Assembly (NCBI RefSeq): GCF_005222485.1
Contig: NZ_CP029078.1
Location: 7,689,501 to 7,753,500 of the forward strand
Length of the DNA stretch: 64,000 nucleotides
Direction of reading: 5' to 3'
Origin: Streptomyces griseoviridis
GTDB taxonomy: Bacteria > Actinomycetota > Actinomycetes > Streptomycetales > Streptomycetaceae
The translations under genes were made by a program, and so were the position numbers. The first letter of the stretch is position 1; every line of letters starts with the position of its first letter. The notes under the pieces are model-generated. The model was not told the DNA's origin. It ran no database searches and worked only from the letters and a program-made list of their open reading frames with translations. Below, piece by piece: positions 45,018-53,459 of the stretch.

Positions 45018-46310
45018 ATGTTCGACTCCGTGCGCGACGACCTGCGCGCCACCCTCGACGAGATCCGCGCCGCCGGCCTGCACAAGCCGGAGCGCGTGAT
45101 CGGCACCCCGCAGTCGGCGACCGTCGCCGTCACCGCGGGGGGCCGGCCGGGCGAGGTCCTCAACTTCTGCGCCAACAACTACCTCGGCCTCGCCGACCAC
45201 CCCGACGTCGTGGCCGCCGCCCACCAGGCCCTGGACCGCTGGGGCTACGGCATGGCCTCGGTCCGCTTCATCTGCGGCACCCAGGAGGTCCACAAGGAGC
45301 TGGAGTCGCGGCTCTCTGGCTTCCTCGGGCAGGAGGACACGATCCTCTACTCCTCCTGCTTCGACGCCAACGGCGGTGTCTTCGAGACCCTCCTCGGCCC
45401 CGAGGACGCGGTGATCTCCGACGCCCTCAACCACGCGTCGATCATCGACGGCATCCGCCTCTCCAAGGCCCGCCGCTTCCGCTACGTCAACCGCGACATG
45501 GCCGACCTGGAACGGCAGTTGAAGGAGGCGGCGGGCGCCAGGCGCAGGCTGATCGTCACCGACGGCGTCTTCTCCATGGACGGCTATGTGGCGCCGCTCG
45601 GCGAGATCTGCGACCTCGCCGACCGCTACGACGCGATGGTCATGGTCGACGACTCGCACGCCGTCGGCTTCGTCGGACCCGGCGGCCGCGGCACCCCCGA
45701 GCTGCACGGCGTCATGGACCGCGTCGACATCATCACCGGCACCCTCGGCAAGGCGCTCGGCGGCGCCTCGGGCGGCTATGTCGCCGCCCGCGCGGAGATC
45801 GTCGCCCTGCTGCGCCAGCGCTCCCGCCCCTACCTGTTCTCCAACACGCTCGCCCCGGTCATCGCGGCGGCCTCCCTCACCGTCCTCGACCTGTTGGAGT
45901 CCGCGGACGACCTGCGGGTCCGACTCGCCGAGAACACCGCGCTGTTCCGCCGCCGGATGACCGAGGAGGGCTTCGAGATCCTCCCCGGCGACCACGCCAT
46001 CGCGCCCGTCATGATCGGCGACGCGTCGAAGGCGGGCAGGCTGGCCGAACTGCTCCTGGAGCGGGGCGTGTACGTGATCGGCTTCTCCTACCCGGTCGTC
46101 CCGCAGGGGCAGGCCCGGATCCGCGTCCAGCTGTCCGCGGCCCACTCCACGGACGACGTCGACCGCGCGGTCGACGCGTTCGTCGCGGCACGGGCCGAAC
46201 TGGAGAGGGAGACGCGGCACGCGTCCCTGACGGGCGCGGGAGGCGCGGCGGGGGCGGCCGGCGGCGGCGAGGCCACCGGCGGCGGTGTGCGGGCGGAGCT
46301 GGACGGCTGA
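45018..46310 (+). CDS. kbl: glycine C-acetyltransferase (2-amino-3-ketobutyrate CoA ligase)
   Basis: 430 residues from ATG 45018 (AAGG 7 nt upstream; ATG 45015 also possible). PLP fold type I alpha-oxoamine synthase: [53 protein letters not shown] Lys in [13 protein letters not shown]. Cleaves 2-amino-3-oxobutyrate with CoA. The last 30 residues are a Gly/Ala-rich tail absent from the E. coli type. Confidence 0.95.
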   Translation: MFDSVRDDLRATLDEIRAAGLHKPERVIGTPQSATVAVTAGGRPGEVLNFCANNYLGLADHPDVVAAAHQALDRWGYGMASVRFICGTQEVHKELESRLSGFLGQEDTILYSSCFDANGGVFETLLGPEDAVISDALNHASIIDGIRLSKARRFRYVNRDMADLERQLKEAAGARRRLIVTDGVFSMDGYVAPLGEICDLADRYDAMVMVDDSHAVGFVGPGGRGTPELHGVMDRVDIITGTLGKALGGASGGYVAARAEIVALLRQRSRPYLFSNTLAPVIAAASLTVLDLLESADDLRVRLAENTALFRRRMTEEGFEILPGDHAIAPVMIGDASKAGRLAELLLERGVYVIGFSYPVVPQGQARIRVQLSAAHSTDDVDRAVDAFVAARAELERETRHASLTGAGGAAGAAGGGEATGGGVRAELDG

Positions 46311-46337
46311 CAGGCCCGGGACCGAGCAGCCCGGACA

Positions 46338-46347
46338 TATTGCAATA
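46338..46347. promoter_or_regulatory. 10-bp palindrome at the LysR start
   Basis: TATTGCAATA, an exact palindrome in an A/T-rich island, ends 8 bp before the ATG at 46356. Either a promoter -10 region or an autoregulatory site. Confidence 0.4.
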
Positions 46348-46355
46348 ATCGGCGC

Positions 46356-47255
46356 ATGATCGAAGCGCGGCGGCTCCACATCCTCCGTGCGGTGGCTGAC
46401 CACCGCACGGTCACCGCGGCAGCCGCCGCGCTTTACCTCACGCCCTCGGCCGTCTCCCAGCAGCTGACGGCCCTGGAGCAGGAGACCGGCCACCGCCTGG
46501 TGGAACGCGGCGCCAAGGGCGTACGGCTGACCCCGGCGGGCGAGATCCTGCTCGGGCACACCCACGCGGTCCTCGCCCAGCTGGAACGGGCCGAGGCGGA
46601 GCTGGCCGCCTACTCGTCCGGCGAGGCGGGCACGGTCACCGTCGCCTCCTTCGCGACCGGCATCGCCCAGGTCGTCGCGCCCGCCCTGATCCGCCTCGCC
46701 CGCTCCGCGCCCGGCATCCGCGTCCGGGTCAAGGACGCGGAGGGCGACGCCAGCCTGCCGATGGTCCTCGACCGGCTCGTCGACGTCGCGGTCGCCGTCG
46801 AGTACCGGGGCGCGCCGCCCGCCGACGACCCGCGCCTCACGCCGTTCCCGCTGTACGCCGAGCCGTTCGACGCGGTCGTGCCGGTCGACCACCGGCTCGC
46901 CGGAGCCGCCGAGGTGCCCCTCGCCGAACTGGCCAAGGACGCGTGGATCGGCCCGTACCCCGGCAACCCGTGCCACGACGTGGTCGTCCTGGCCTGCGAG
47001 AGCGCGGGGTTCCAGCCGCGCCTCGCACACTCGTCGGACGACTTCCGCGCCGTCGTCGCGCTCGCGTCCGCCGGGGCGGGCGTCGCCCTGGTCCCGCGCT
47101 CGGCGCTGCGCGGCATGGACCTCACCGGGGTGGTCGTGCGCCCGGTCGACGGGGTGGCGCCCACCCGGCGGGTCTTCGCGGCGGTCAGACGGGGAGCGGA
47201 GGGGCATCCGCTGATCAGGCCGGTGCTCGACGCGCTGGCGGAGGCGGGCCGCTGA
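46356..47255 (+). CDS. LysR-family regulator downstream of tdh-kbl
   Basis: 299 residues. HTH: ARRLHILRAVADHRTVTAAAAAL, LTPSAVSQQLTALEQETGHRLVERG. Effector domain starts TVTVASFATGIAQVV. Follows kbl by 45 bp in the same orientation, so it may control threonine catabolism (inference). Confidence 0.92.
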   Translation: MIEARRLHILRAVADHRTVTAAAAALYLTPSAVSQQLTALEQETGHRLVERGAKGVRLTPAGEILLGHTHAVLAQLERAEAELAAYSSGEAGTVTVASFATGIAQVVAPALIRLARSAPGIRVRVKDAEGDASLPMVLDRLVDVAVAVEYRGAPPADDPRLTPFPLYAEPFDAVVPVDHRLAGAAEVPLAELAKDAWIGPYPGNPCHDVVVLACESAGFQPRLAHSSDDFRAVVALASAGAGVALVPRSALRGMDLTGVVVRPVDGVAPTRRVFAAVRRGAEGHPLIRPVLDALAEAGR

Positions 47256-47278
47256 GCCCCTCGTGCAGGCCGTCCCGG

Positions 47279-47299
47279 ATCTGGGATACTCTCCCAGAT
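47279..47299. promoter_or_regulatory. 8-5-8 perfect inverted repeat touching the start codon
   Basis: ATCTGGGA and TCCCAGAT with TACTC between, ending at the base before ATG 47300. Probably the binding site of the XRE-cupin protein on its own, nearly leaderless, promoter. Confidence 0.65.
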
Positions 47300-47929
47300 A
47301 TGAACAGTGAGGCGATCGGTGACGTCGACGCGGCCGAGGGCGTGGACGATGTCGGGGACATGACCGAAGGGCCCGACTCCGTCGACGCGCGGCTCGGTGC
47401 GAGGCTGGCCGAGCTGCGGGCCGAACGGGGCTGGTCGCTGGGGGAGTTGGCGGACCGCAGCGGCGTCAGCAGGTCCACCCTGTCCCGCGCCGAACGCGCG
47501 GAGACCAGCCCCACCGCCGCCCTCCTCAACCGCCTCTGCCATGTCTACGGCCGGACCATGTCCCAACTGCTCAGCGAGATCGAACCCGCGCCCGCCCTGC
47601 TCGTCCGCGCCCCCGACCAGCGGATCTGGCGGGACCGGACGGCCGGATTCGTGCGCAGATCCGTCTCCCCTCCGCACCCAGGACTCCGCGGCGAACTCGT
47701 CGAGGGCCGCCTCGCGGCAGGCGCCGACCTCGCGTACGACCGTCCGCCCGTGCCGGGACTCGAACAGCACATCTGGGTCCTGGAGGGCACGCTCGACGTG
47801 ACGGCACAGGACACCGAGCACCACCTCGGCACCGGCGACTGCCTACGGCTGCGGGTGTGGGGACCGACCCGGTTCCGGTGCGCGGGCCCCGACGACGTGC
47901 GGTACGTCCTCGCGGTGGTGCTGCCGTGA
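47300..47929 (+). CDS. XRE-family regulator with cupin domain
   Basis: 209 residues from ATG 47300. HTH at about 33-86: LGARLAELRAERGWSLGELA, SGVSRSTLSRAERAETSPT, LLNRLCHVYGRTMSQLLSE; cupin barrel (LEQHIWVLEGTLDVTAQD, HLGTGDCLRLRVWGP) at the end. Stop overlaps the GNAT gene (GTGA), a very common regulator-acetyltransferase pair in Streptomyces. Confidence 0.92.
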   Translation: MNSEAIGDVDAAEGVDDVGDMTEGPDSVDARLGARLAELRAERGWSLGELADRSGVSRSTLSRAERAETSPTAALLNRLCHVYGRTMSQLLSEIEPAPALLVRAPDQRIWRDRTAGFVRRSVSPPHPGLRGELVEGRLAAGADLAYDRPPVPGLEQHIWVLEGTLDVTAQDTEHHLGTGDCLRLRVWGPTRFRCAGPDDVRYVLAVVLP

Positions 47930-48462
47930 GGGTGCGACGCGTCGGGAGCGCCGCACTGCACGCGCGCGTGGACGCGTTGGCGGAGCTGCTGGTGGACACC
48001 GTCGAGGGCGGCGCGTCCATCGGGTTCCTCGCGCCCCTCGACCGGCAGGCGGCGCTCGCCTGGTGGCGGGAGCGGGCCGAAGGGGTGGCCGCGGGACGGC
48101 TCGCGGTGTGGGTCGCGGAGGACGACGGGAACCGGGTGCTCGGCACGGTCGGGCTCGACTTCCCCGACAAGCCCAACAGCAGGCACCGCGCCGAGCTGGT
48201 CAAGCTGATGGTGCACCGCGACGCCCGGGGCCGCGGCCTCGGCCGCACCCTGCTGGCCGCGGCGGAGGAGTCGGCCGCGTCGACCGGCGTCACGCTCCTG
48301 CACCTGGACACCGAGACCGACAGCCCGGCGGAACGTTTCTACGACGCCGCGGGCTGGACCCGGATCGGCGCCATCCCCGACTACGCGGCGGCGCCCCACG
48401 GCGTGCTGCGACCGACGTCGATCTACTACAAGCGCGTCGGATCCACCCCTCCCACCTGCTGA
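47926..48462 (+). CDS. GNAT-family N-acetyltransferase
   Basis: 178 residues from GTG 47926. Acetyl-CoA motif A is VKLMVHRDARGRGLGRTLL, followed by TLLHLDTETDSPAERFYDAAGWTR. Substrate unknown. Co-regulated with the XRE-cupin gene through the stop-start overlap. Confidence 0.93.
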   Translation: MRVRRVGSAALHARVDALAELLVDTVEGGASIGFLAPLDRQAALAWWRERAEGVAAGRLAVWVAEDDGNRVLGTVGLDFPDKPNSRHRAELVKLMVHRDARGRGLGRTLLAAAEESAASTGVTLLHLDTETDSPAERFYDAAGWTRIGAIPDYAAAPHGVLRPTSIYYKRVGSTPPTC

Positions 48463-48492
48463 CTGTCAGTGGCAGCCGCTACCGTGCGGGGC

Positions 48493-48852
48493 ATGCCGGA
48501 TGCCGAAGATGTACGCCGTATCGCCCTCTCCCTGCCGGACACTACGGAGAAGATCGCCTGGAGCATGCCCACGTTCCGAGTGGCGGGGAAGATGTTCGTC
48601 ACCCTCCCCGAGGAGGAGACCTCCATCGCCGTGCGCTGCCCCAAGGAGGAGCGCGACGAACTGGTCCTGGCCGAGCCGGGGAAGTTCTGGATCGCCGACC
48701 ACGAGGCGCAGTTCGCGTGGGTGCGGGCCCGGATCGCCGCGCTGGACGGCGAGGACGAACTGCGGGACATCCTGGCCGACTCCTGGCGCCAGGCGGCCCC
48801 GCAGCGACTCCTCGACAGCTACCCCGAGTTGGGGCTTCCGGTCGCCGAGTGA
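48493..48852 (+). CDS. MmcQ/YjbR family protein
   Basis: 119 residues from ATG 48493. Text PDAEDVRRIALSLPDTTEKIAWSMPTFRVAGKMFV and ELVLAEPGKFWIADH match the small MmcQ/YjbR double-wing fold proteins, of unknown biochemical role and thought to bind DNA or small ligands. Length normal. Confidence 0.9.
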   Translation: MPDAEDVRRIALSLPDTTEKIAWSMPTFRVAGKMFVTLPEEETSIAVRCPKEERDELVLAEPGKFWIADHEAQFAWVRARIAALDGEDELRDILADSWRQAAPQRLLDSYPELGLPVAE

Positions 48853-49001
48853 AACCCCCTCGGCCGTTGTCAGTGGCGCGTGGCATGATCCGAAGGCGAG
48901 GTGAGGAGCCGGGGCGGGGGTCCCGGCGATCACCTGACGACGCGTGAGCGGTGCAGGAGCCGGGTCGGGGGCGGAACAGAGGTCGGGGCGGAGGCGTGCG
49001 C

Positions 49002-50885
49002 ATGGGGATGCGGCGGGGGGACGAGGAGCGGTCCGACGACGGCCGAGAGGCCGGGGGCGGCTGGGAGGCCGGGGACGGCCGGGAGGCCGGGGATGACGGG
49101 ATGGGGGGCGGGGGCAGGGGCGCGGGTTCAGGCGTGGGCTCAGCGGGCAGCGGTGCCGGCGGGGGCTCCCGCGGGCGCTCCCTGAGCGCAGAGTCGCAGG
49201 ACGGGGGCTCCGAGGGCGGAGGGCCCCGGGGTGGAGGACCCCAGGACGGGGGCTCCGAGGGCGGAGGGTCGCAGGACGGGGGCTCCGAGGGCGGAGGGCC
49301 CCGGGGTGGAGGACCCCAGGACGGGGGCTCCGAGGGCGGAGGGTCGCAGGACGGGGGCGCCGAGGGCGGAGGGCCCCGGGGTGGAGGACCCCAGGACGGG
49401 GGCGCCGAGGGCGGCGAGCCGCAGGGCGGCAGTGGCTCGGAGGGCGGAGGGCCCATGGGCGGGGGCGCCGAGAGCGCGGGCGGGAAGGCCGCGGAGCCGC
49501 CTGAACCCCTCTTGCCCTCCGCGTCGACCATGGTGCCTGGGCCGCCGCCGGCCCTCTCGCCCACGTTCTCGCCACCCTCTCCCTCACCGCCCCCGGTCTG
49601 GTCACGGGACTTCGGGCTGTTCTTCGTCGCGCGGGCCGTCGCGCGGCTCGGTGACGCCATCCTGCCCGTGGCCCTCGCCGCCGGACTGCTCCAGCACGGG
49701 TACGGCGCCGGAGCCGTCGGCCTCGCGATGGCGGCGACGGCCGCCGCCTTCGCCGGGCTCGTCGTGTTCGGCGGGGTGATCGCCGACCGCTTCGACACCA
49801 GGAAGCTGATGATCGGCTCCGACCTGGTGCGCCTGGGCACGCAGTCCGTGCTCGCGGTCCTCTTCTTCACCGACCACGTGGTCCTCTGGGAGGTCTGCGC
49901 GATCGGCTTCGCCAACGGCGTGGCGGGCGCCGTGTTCCAGCCGGGTGTGGCCAGCACGGTTCCCCGGCTCGCCACCGACATCCAGGGCGCCAACGGCGCC
50001 ATCCGGATAGCCGAGTCCGCCGCCCAACTCGTGGGCCCCGCCCTCGCGGGCGTCCTGGTCGGCCTCTCCTCACCGGGCGGTGTCTTCGTGGCGCACGCCG
50101 CCACCTACGCCGTCAGCGCCCTGTGCCTGCTGCTGCTCCGGCTGCCGCCCGCTCCCGTCCGGGTGTCGACGGGCAGGGCCGGTGCGGTGTTCAAGGCCGA
50201 TCTGGTCGAAGGATGGCGGGAGTTCAGGGCCAGGACCTGGCTCTGGGGCGTGATAGCCGTCTGGTGCCTGTACATGATCGCCGTGTGGGGGCCGACGGTC
50301 CCGCTGGTGGCGACGGAGGTGGTGCAGCGGCACGGCGCCGGGGCCTACGGTCTGATCAACTCCGCGCTCGGCGCGGGCACGGTCGTCGGCGGCTTCCTCG
50401 CCCTGCGGCTGCGACCGCGCAGGATGCTGCGGGCGGGTGCGGCCTCTCTGTTCCTCTTCGCGGGGTTCCCAGCGACTGTCGGCGCGGGTCTTGGCGTCCC
50501 GGCGATGGCGGCGGGCGCGGCCGTCGCGGGGGCGGGCATGTCGTTCTGGGGGGTCATGTGGGCGACCAGCGTGCAGACGCAGGTGGCGCCCGACGTCCTC
50601 AACCGCATCCACGCGTACGACGTGGCGGGCTCCCTCGCGATGATGCCGGTCGGCCAGGCCCTCGCGGGCCCGGCCGCCCTGGCCCTCGGCGCCGACCACG
50701 TCCTGCTCGGCGCGGGCGTCATGAGCCTGATCGTGCCGGTGGCGCTGCTGTCGGTACCCGCGATACGTGACCTGGTCCGGGTGGACGGCACGAAGGTACG
50801 GGGCCCGGAGGAGATACCTGCGCGGGCCGAGCGGGCCGAGCGGGCCGAGCGGGTGAGGTGCGGGGAGGGCGAGCGAGCACCGTGA
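49002..50885 (+). CDS. MFS transporter with repeat-built Gly-rich N-terminal extension
   Basis: 627 residues from ATG 49002 (GGAGG 7 nt upstream). The transporter begins near residue 200 (WSRDFGLFFVARAVARLG), with about 12 membrane spans and ADRFDTRKLMIGSDLVR as loop 2-3 motif; it looks like the enterobactin-exporter/multidrug MFS branch. Residues 1-199 are Gly/Glu/Asp/Ser-rich and consist largely of a 25-residue repeat. GTG 48951 and later ATGs (49098, 49454, 49530) are possible starts; a start at 49530 would drop almost all of the repeat. Confidence 0.8.
   Translation: MGMRRGDEERSDDGREAGGGWEAGDGREAGDDGMGGGGRGAGSGVGSAGSGAGGGSRGRSLSAESQDGGSEGGGPRGGGPQDGGSEGGGSQDGGSEGGGPRGGGPQDGGSEGGGSQDGGAEGGGPRGGGPQDGGAEGGEPQGGSGSEGGGPMGGGAESAGGKAAEPPEPLLPSASTMVPGPPPALSPTFSPPSPSPPPVWSRDFGLFFVARAVARLGDAILPVALAAGLLQHGYGAGAVGLAMAATAAAFAGLVVFGGVIADRFDTRKLMIGSDLVRLGTQSVLAVLFFTDHVVLWEVCAIGFANGVAGAVFQPGVASTVPRLATDIQGANGAIRIAESAAQLVGPALAGVLVGLSSPGGVFVAHAATYAVSALCLLLLRLPPAPVRVSTGRAGAVFKADLVEGWREFRARTWLWGVIAVWCLYMIAVWGPTVPLVATEVVQRHGAGAYGLINSALGAGTVVGGFLALRLRPRRMLRAGAASLFLFAGFPATVGAGLGVPAMAAGAAVAGAGMSFWGVMWATSVQTQVAPDVLNRIHAYDVAGSLAMMPVGQALAGPAALALGADHVLLGAGVMSLIVPVALLSVPAIRDLVRVDGTKVRGPEEIPARAERAERAERVRCGEGERAP
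49203..49427 (+). repeat. 75-bp in-frame repeat in the MFS gene
   Basis: GGGGGCTCCGAGGGCGG recurs at 49203 and 49278 and, with one change, 49353 (75-bp period, three units). Each unit is itself made of related 15- to 30-bp pieces. All periods are multiples of three. Encodes a Gly-Gly-Ser-Glu repeat. Confidence 0.85.
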
Positions 50886-51054
50886 ACGGGCGGTGCCCGG
50901 GGCCTCCGGGCTCCCAGGAGGGCCGTAGCTCATCGGGCGGGGTCGGCCCTCCGTGGGCAGGGGTGGCTCCCCGGGCGGGTTCGGCCCCCTGACAGGTCGC
51001 CGACGTCGGGCAGGGCAGCCCCCGGGCACCTCCCACGCGCCGGACGGATGCGGC

Positions 51055-51978
51055 TCAGGCCCCCGTGGACACCGTCCGCCGGGCCGTGACGAACGCCCCG
51101 ATCCGCTCGCGCAGCGACCCCGCGTCCAGTCCGTGTGCGGTCACATGCTCCTCGACCGTGCCGTAGCGCCGCAGCTCCTGGCGTCCGACGCCCAGGCCGA
51201 GCACCCGGTGCGGCAGGTCGGCGAGGGCGTCGCCGACGGCGGCCGTCGACGTACCGGCCAGGTACGGCTCGACGAGGACGACGTCGGTCCCGGCCGACGC
51301 CGTGGCCCGGCGCAGGGCCGCCGCGTCGAAGGGCCGCACGGTCGTCGCGTACAGCACGGTCATGTCCAGCCCCTCGGTCGCCTCCAGCACGGCGTCCAGC
51401 ATCGGCCCGACGGCGACGACCACCCCGGAACGGCCCTCGCGCACCGCGATCAGGCGGTGCCCGTCGACAGCACGCCCGGTCCGGTTGGCCTGGAGGGAGA
51501 GCCGGACGTACACCCGGTCGTCACCGGCGGCGACCGCGTGCCGCAGCAGGGTCTCGGCCTCGTCGGGGTGGCCGGGCACGTGCACGGTCCAGCCGTCGAG
51601 GGTGTCGAGCAGCGCCACGTCACCGGGCGCCATGTGGGTGAACCCGCCGGCCGGCCAGTCGAAGGACGCGGCGGCGCTGACCAGCACCGCGCCGACGCCC
51701 TGGTGCCCGAGATCCAGCTTGACCTGCTCGAAGGGACGCTCGACGAGGAAACTGGCGAAGGTGTGCAGGACCGGTCGCAGCCCGGTCAGGGCAAGACCCG
51801 CGCCGGCCCCGACGAGGAGCTGCTCGCGGATGCCGACGTTGACGACCCGGTCGGGATGGCGGCGCATCGTCTCCTGGAAGTCGGCGGCGCCGATCTCGGC
51901 GAGGACGACCGCGACGCGCGGATCCTCGTCCAGCAGCTGGGAGACGACGGGCGCGAAACGCTCGCGCATGGTGTCCAT
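51055..51978 (-). CDS. transketolase C-terminal subunit
   Basis: 307 residues from ATG 51978 (AGAGG upstream). Pyrimidine-binding and C-terminal domains of a split transketolase: VNVGIREQLLVGAGAGLALTG (with the Glu that activates thiamine diphosphate), SFLVERPFEQVKLD, AGGFTHMAPGDVALL. Works with the subunit encoded upstream. Specific substrates unknown; such pairs occur in sugar or secondary-metabolite pathways. Confidence 0.92.
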   Translation of the reverse strand: MDTMRERFAPVVSQLLDEDPRVAVVLAEIGAADFQETMRRHPDRVVNVGIREQLLVGAGAGLALTGLRPVLHTFASFLVERPFEQVKLDLGHQGVGAVLVSAAASFDWPAGGFTHMAPGDVALLDTLDGWTVHVPGHPDEAETLLRHAVAAGDDRVYVRLSLQANRTGRAVDGHRLIAVREGRSGVVVAVGPMLDAVLEATEGLDMTVLYATTVRPFDAAALRRATASAGTDVVLVEPYLAGTSTAAVGDALADLPHRVLGLGVGRQELRRYGTVEEHVTAHGLDAGSLRERIGAFVTARRTVSTGA

Positions 51979-52733
51979 GACAGGCGGAACCTCTCTGAAG
52001 TGCGGTGCGGCAAAGGGGCGTTCAGGAGTTCTTCGGCTCCACGCGGGCGGACGACCAGGTGCGGCCTGCCCGGGTGCGCGAGGGTGAGGGCGTCGTACAG
52101 GGCGTCGTGGTCACGGCCGTCGACGGTGACCGTGGACCAGCCGGCCGCCTCGAACCGCGCGGCGATACCGCCGGGCCGGGCGTGACTGGCGGAGGCGTTG
52201 TCGACGACGACGGTGTGCAGCCGCTCGAGACCGGCGGGCCCGGCGAAGGCGATCGCCTCGTGGTTGCTGCCCTCGTCCAGCTCGGCGTCCCCGACCAGCA
52301 CCCACACCCCGGGCTCCCTGAGCCCCTGGGCGCGCAGCCCCAGCGCCGTGCCGACCCCGATCGGCAGCCCGTGCCCGAGCGAGCCGCTGCCGATCTCGGC
52401 GCCGGGCACCAGCGTCCGGTCGGGATGGTGTCCGAGCGGCGAGTCGTAGGAGCCGAACCCCGGCAGCCAGTCGACGGGCAGGAACCCCTTCGCGGCGAGC
52501 ACCGCGTAGTACGCCATCGGCCCGTGCCCCTTGGACAGCAGGAACCGGTCCCGCCCGGGATCGTCGGCCGTCTCGGGACGCACCCGCAGCACCCGGTCGT
52601 ACAGCACCCACAGCACGTCGAGCGTGGACGTGGCGGCGGGCCCGTGCTTCTCGTCGCCGGTCATCATCCCCATGAGACGGGGCAGGTCCGCGTACCCGTA
52701 AGCCCGCCGCTCTTCCTCGGTGATCGTCGTCAT
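51786..52733 (-). CDS. transketolase N-terminal subunit, frameshifted at the 3' end
   Basis: As sequenced, a 315-residue frame from ATG 52733. Thiamine-diphosphate domain: LLSKGHGPMAYYAVLA, SLGHGLPIGVGTALG, GDAELDEGSNHEAIAF...VVDNASAS. After PHLVV the text becomes RPRGAEELL and runs 193 bp into the next gene, out of its frame. Removing one G at about 52049 restores VVARVEPKNS and a stop at 52022, a normal family ending just before the next ribosome site. The first about 225 residues are unaffected, so the protein may still work. Confidence 0.85.
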   Translation of the reverse strand: MTTITEEERRAYGYADLPRLMGMMTGDEKHGPAATSTLDVLWVLYDRVLRVRPETADDPGRDRFLLSKGHGPMAYYAVLAAKGFLPVDWLPGFGSYDSPLGHHPDRTLVPGAEIGSGSLGHGLPIGVGTALGLRAQGLREPGVWVLVGDAELDEGSNHEAIAFAGPAGLERLHTVVVDNASASHARPGGIAARFEAAGWSTVTVDGRDHDALYDALTLAHPGRPHLVVRPRGAEELLNAPLPHRTSERFRLSWTPCASVSRPSSPSCWTRIRASRSSSPRSAPPTSRRRCAAIPTGSSTSASASSSSSGPARVLP

Positions 52734-52740
52734 GCCAATG

Positions 52741-52771
52741 ATCGTGCTACCTCAACCGAACTTCAGGTCAA
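52741..52771 (-). promoter_or_regulatory. MerR-type promoter of the transketolase genes
   Basis: On the minus strand a TTGACC -35 (52771-52766) and CACGAT -10 (52746-52741) are separated by 19 bp, the over-long spacing used by MerR-family activators. Between them lies the dyad ACCTGAAGTTCGGTTGAGGT (52768-52749), one mismatch from perfect in 7-bp arms. Transcription would start about at the ATG 52733, giving a leaderless mRNA. Confidence 0.7.
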
Positions 52772-52883
52772 GACCGGTCGACCGGCCGACAGATCGTCGA
52801 TAAAGGCGTGCGCGACCACCGACCCGAGTGCGGTATGGTTTCTGTGCACGTTCGGCCAGGGGAAACCCCAGGTCAGACGGGTT

Positions 52884-52957
<74 letters not shown>

Positions 52958-52975
52958 CTGGAGACAGTCGTCACG

Positions 52976-53011
52976 GAGGGCCGGTCTCGGAGCAATCCGA
53001 GACCGGCCCTC
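52976..53011 (+). terminator. 16-bp perfect hairpin after tRNA-Pro
   Basis: GAGGGCCGGTCTCGGA, loop GCAA, exact complement, then a short T-containing tail. 18 bp after the tRNA. Confidence 0.85.
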
Positions 53012-53459
53012 GGTCATTTCTGGGGACCCGATGGGGACCAGCCTGCCTTGACCGGTGTCATCGGGTGAGGACAGCCGTCGCGGGAAGCGTGCGCGGGGCG
53101 CCTGACACGCTGAGGTGCGCGGAGAGTGCCGTGCCGACGGCTGTGATCTTGTGGATGACGGCAAGGTCTTTGACGGTCCGTGGAGGTCTCGGCGGGGACG
53201 ACGCCGCGGTCCTCCGGTGAACAGGCTGCTCACGACCGGCGCAGCGCATCCTCCCGGCCGCTCCCGCCCCTGACCCACGTCTGTTCACCGGCCCGCGTGG
53301 AGGGCGCATCCGCACCGCAGTTCCGCGCGACGCGACCCACGTCCCTCCGTCTCCGCGCGACGGGACCGAAGAGGGCATCGCCGAGCCCTGGGCTCGGCTC
53401 AGCCCCGGCGCCCGCTGCACCTCGGGACCTGCGGAACCCCGGGCGGTGGGCGACGGCTG
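53012..53459. other. 448-bp stretch without a supported gene
   Basis: Starts with a GGGGACC-rich tail of the tRNA region. A minus-strand frame ending at 53058 has a short plausible run (TVKDLAVIHKITAVGTALSAHL) that might be the end of a decayed gene, but no family could be named. No structural RNA seen. Confidence 0.4.

Noticed and set aside
49203..49427. Regularly spaced repeats considered as CRISPR
   Set aside because: Units are contiguous with no unique spacers, the period is a multiple of three and it is in frame with a transporter.
48599..50104. 501-codon minus-strand Pro/Ser-rich frame opposite the MFS gene
   Set aside because: The mirror of the Gly-rich repeat; no ribosome site, no known domain.
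53058..53420. 121-codon minus-strand frame with a plausible end (TVKDLAVIHKITAV)
   Set aside because: The upstream part is Arg/Pro/Ala shadow text and no family could be named; might be a remnant but cannot be supported.
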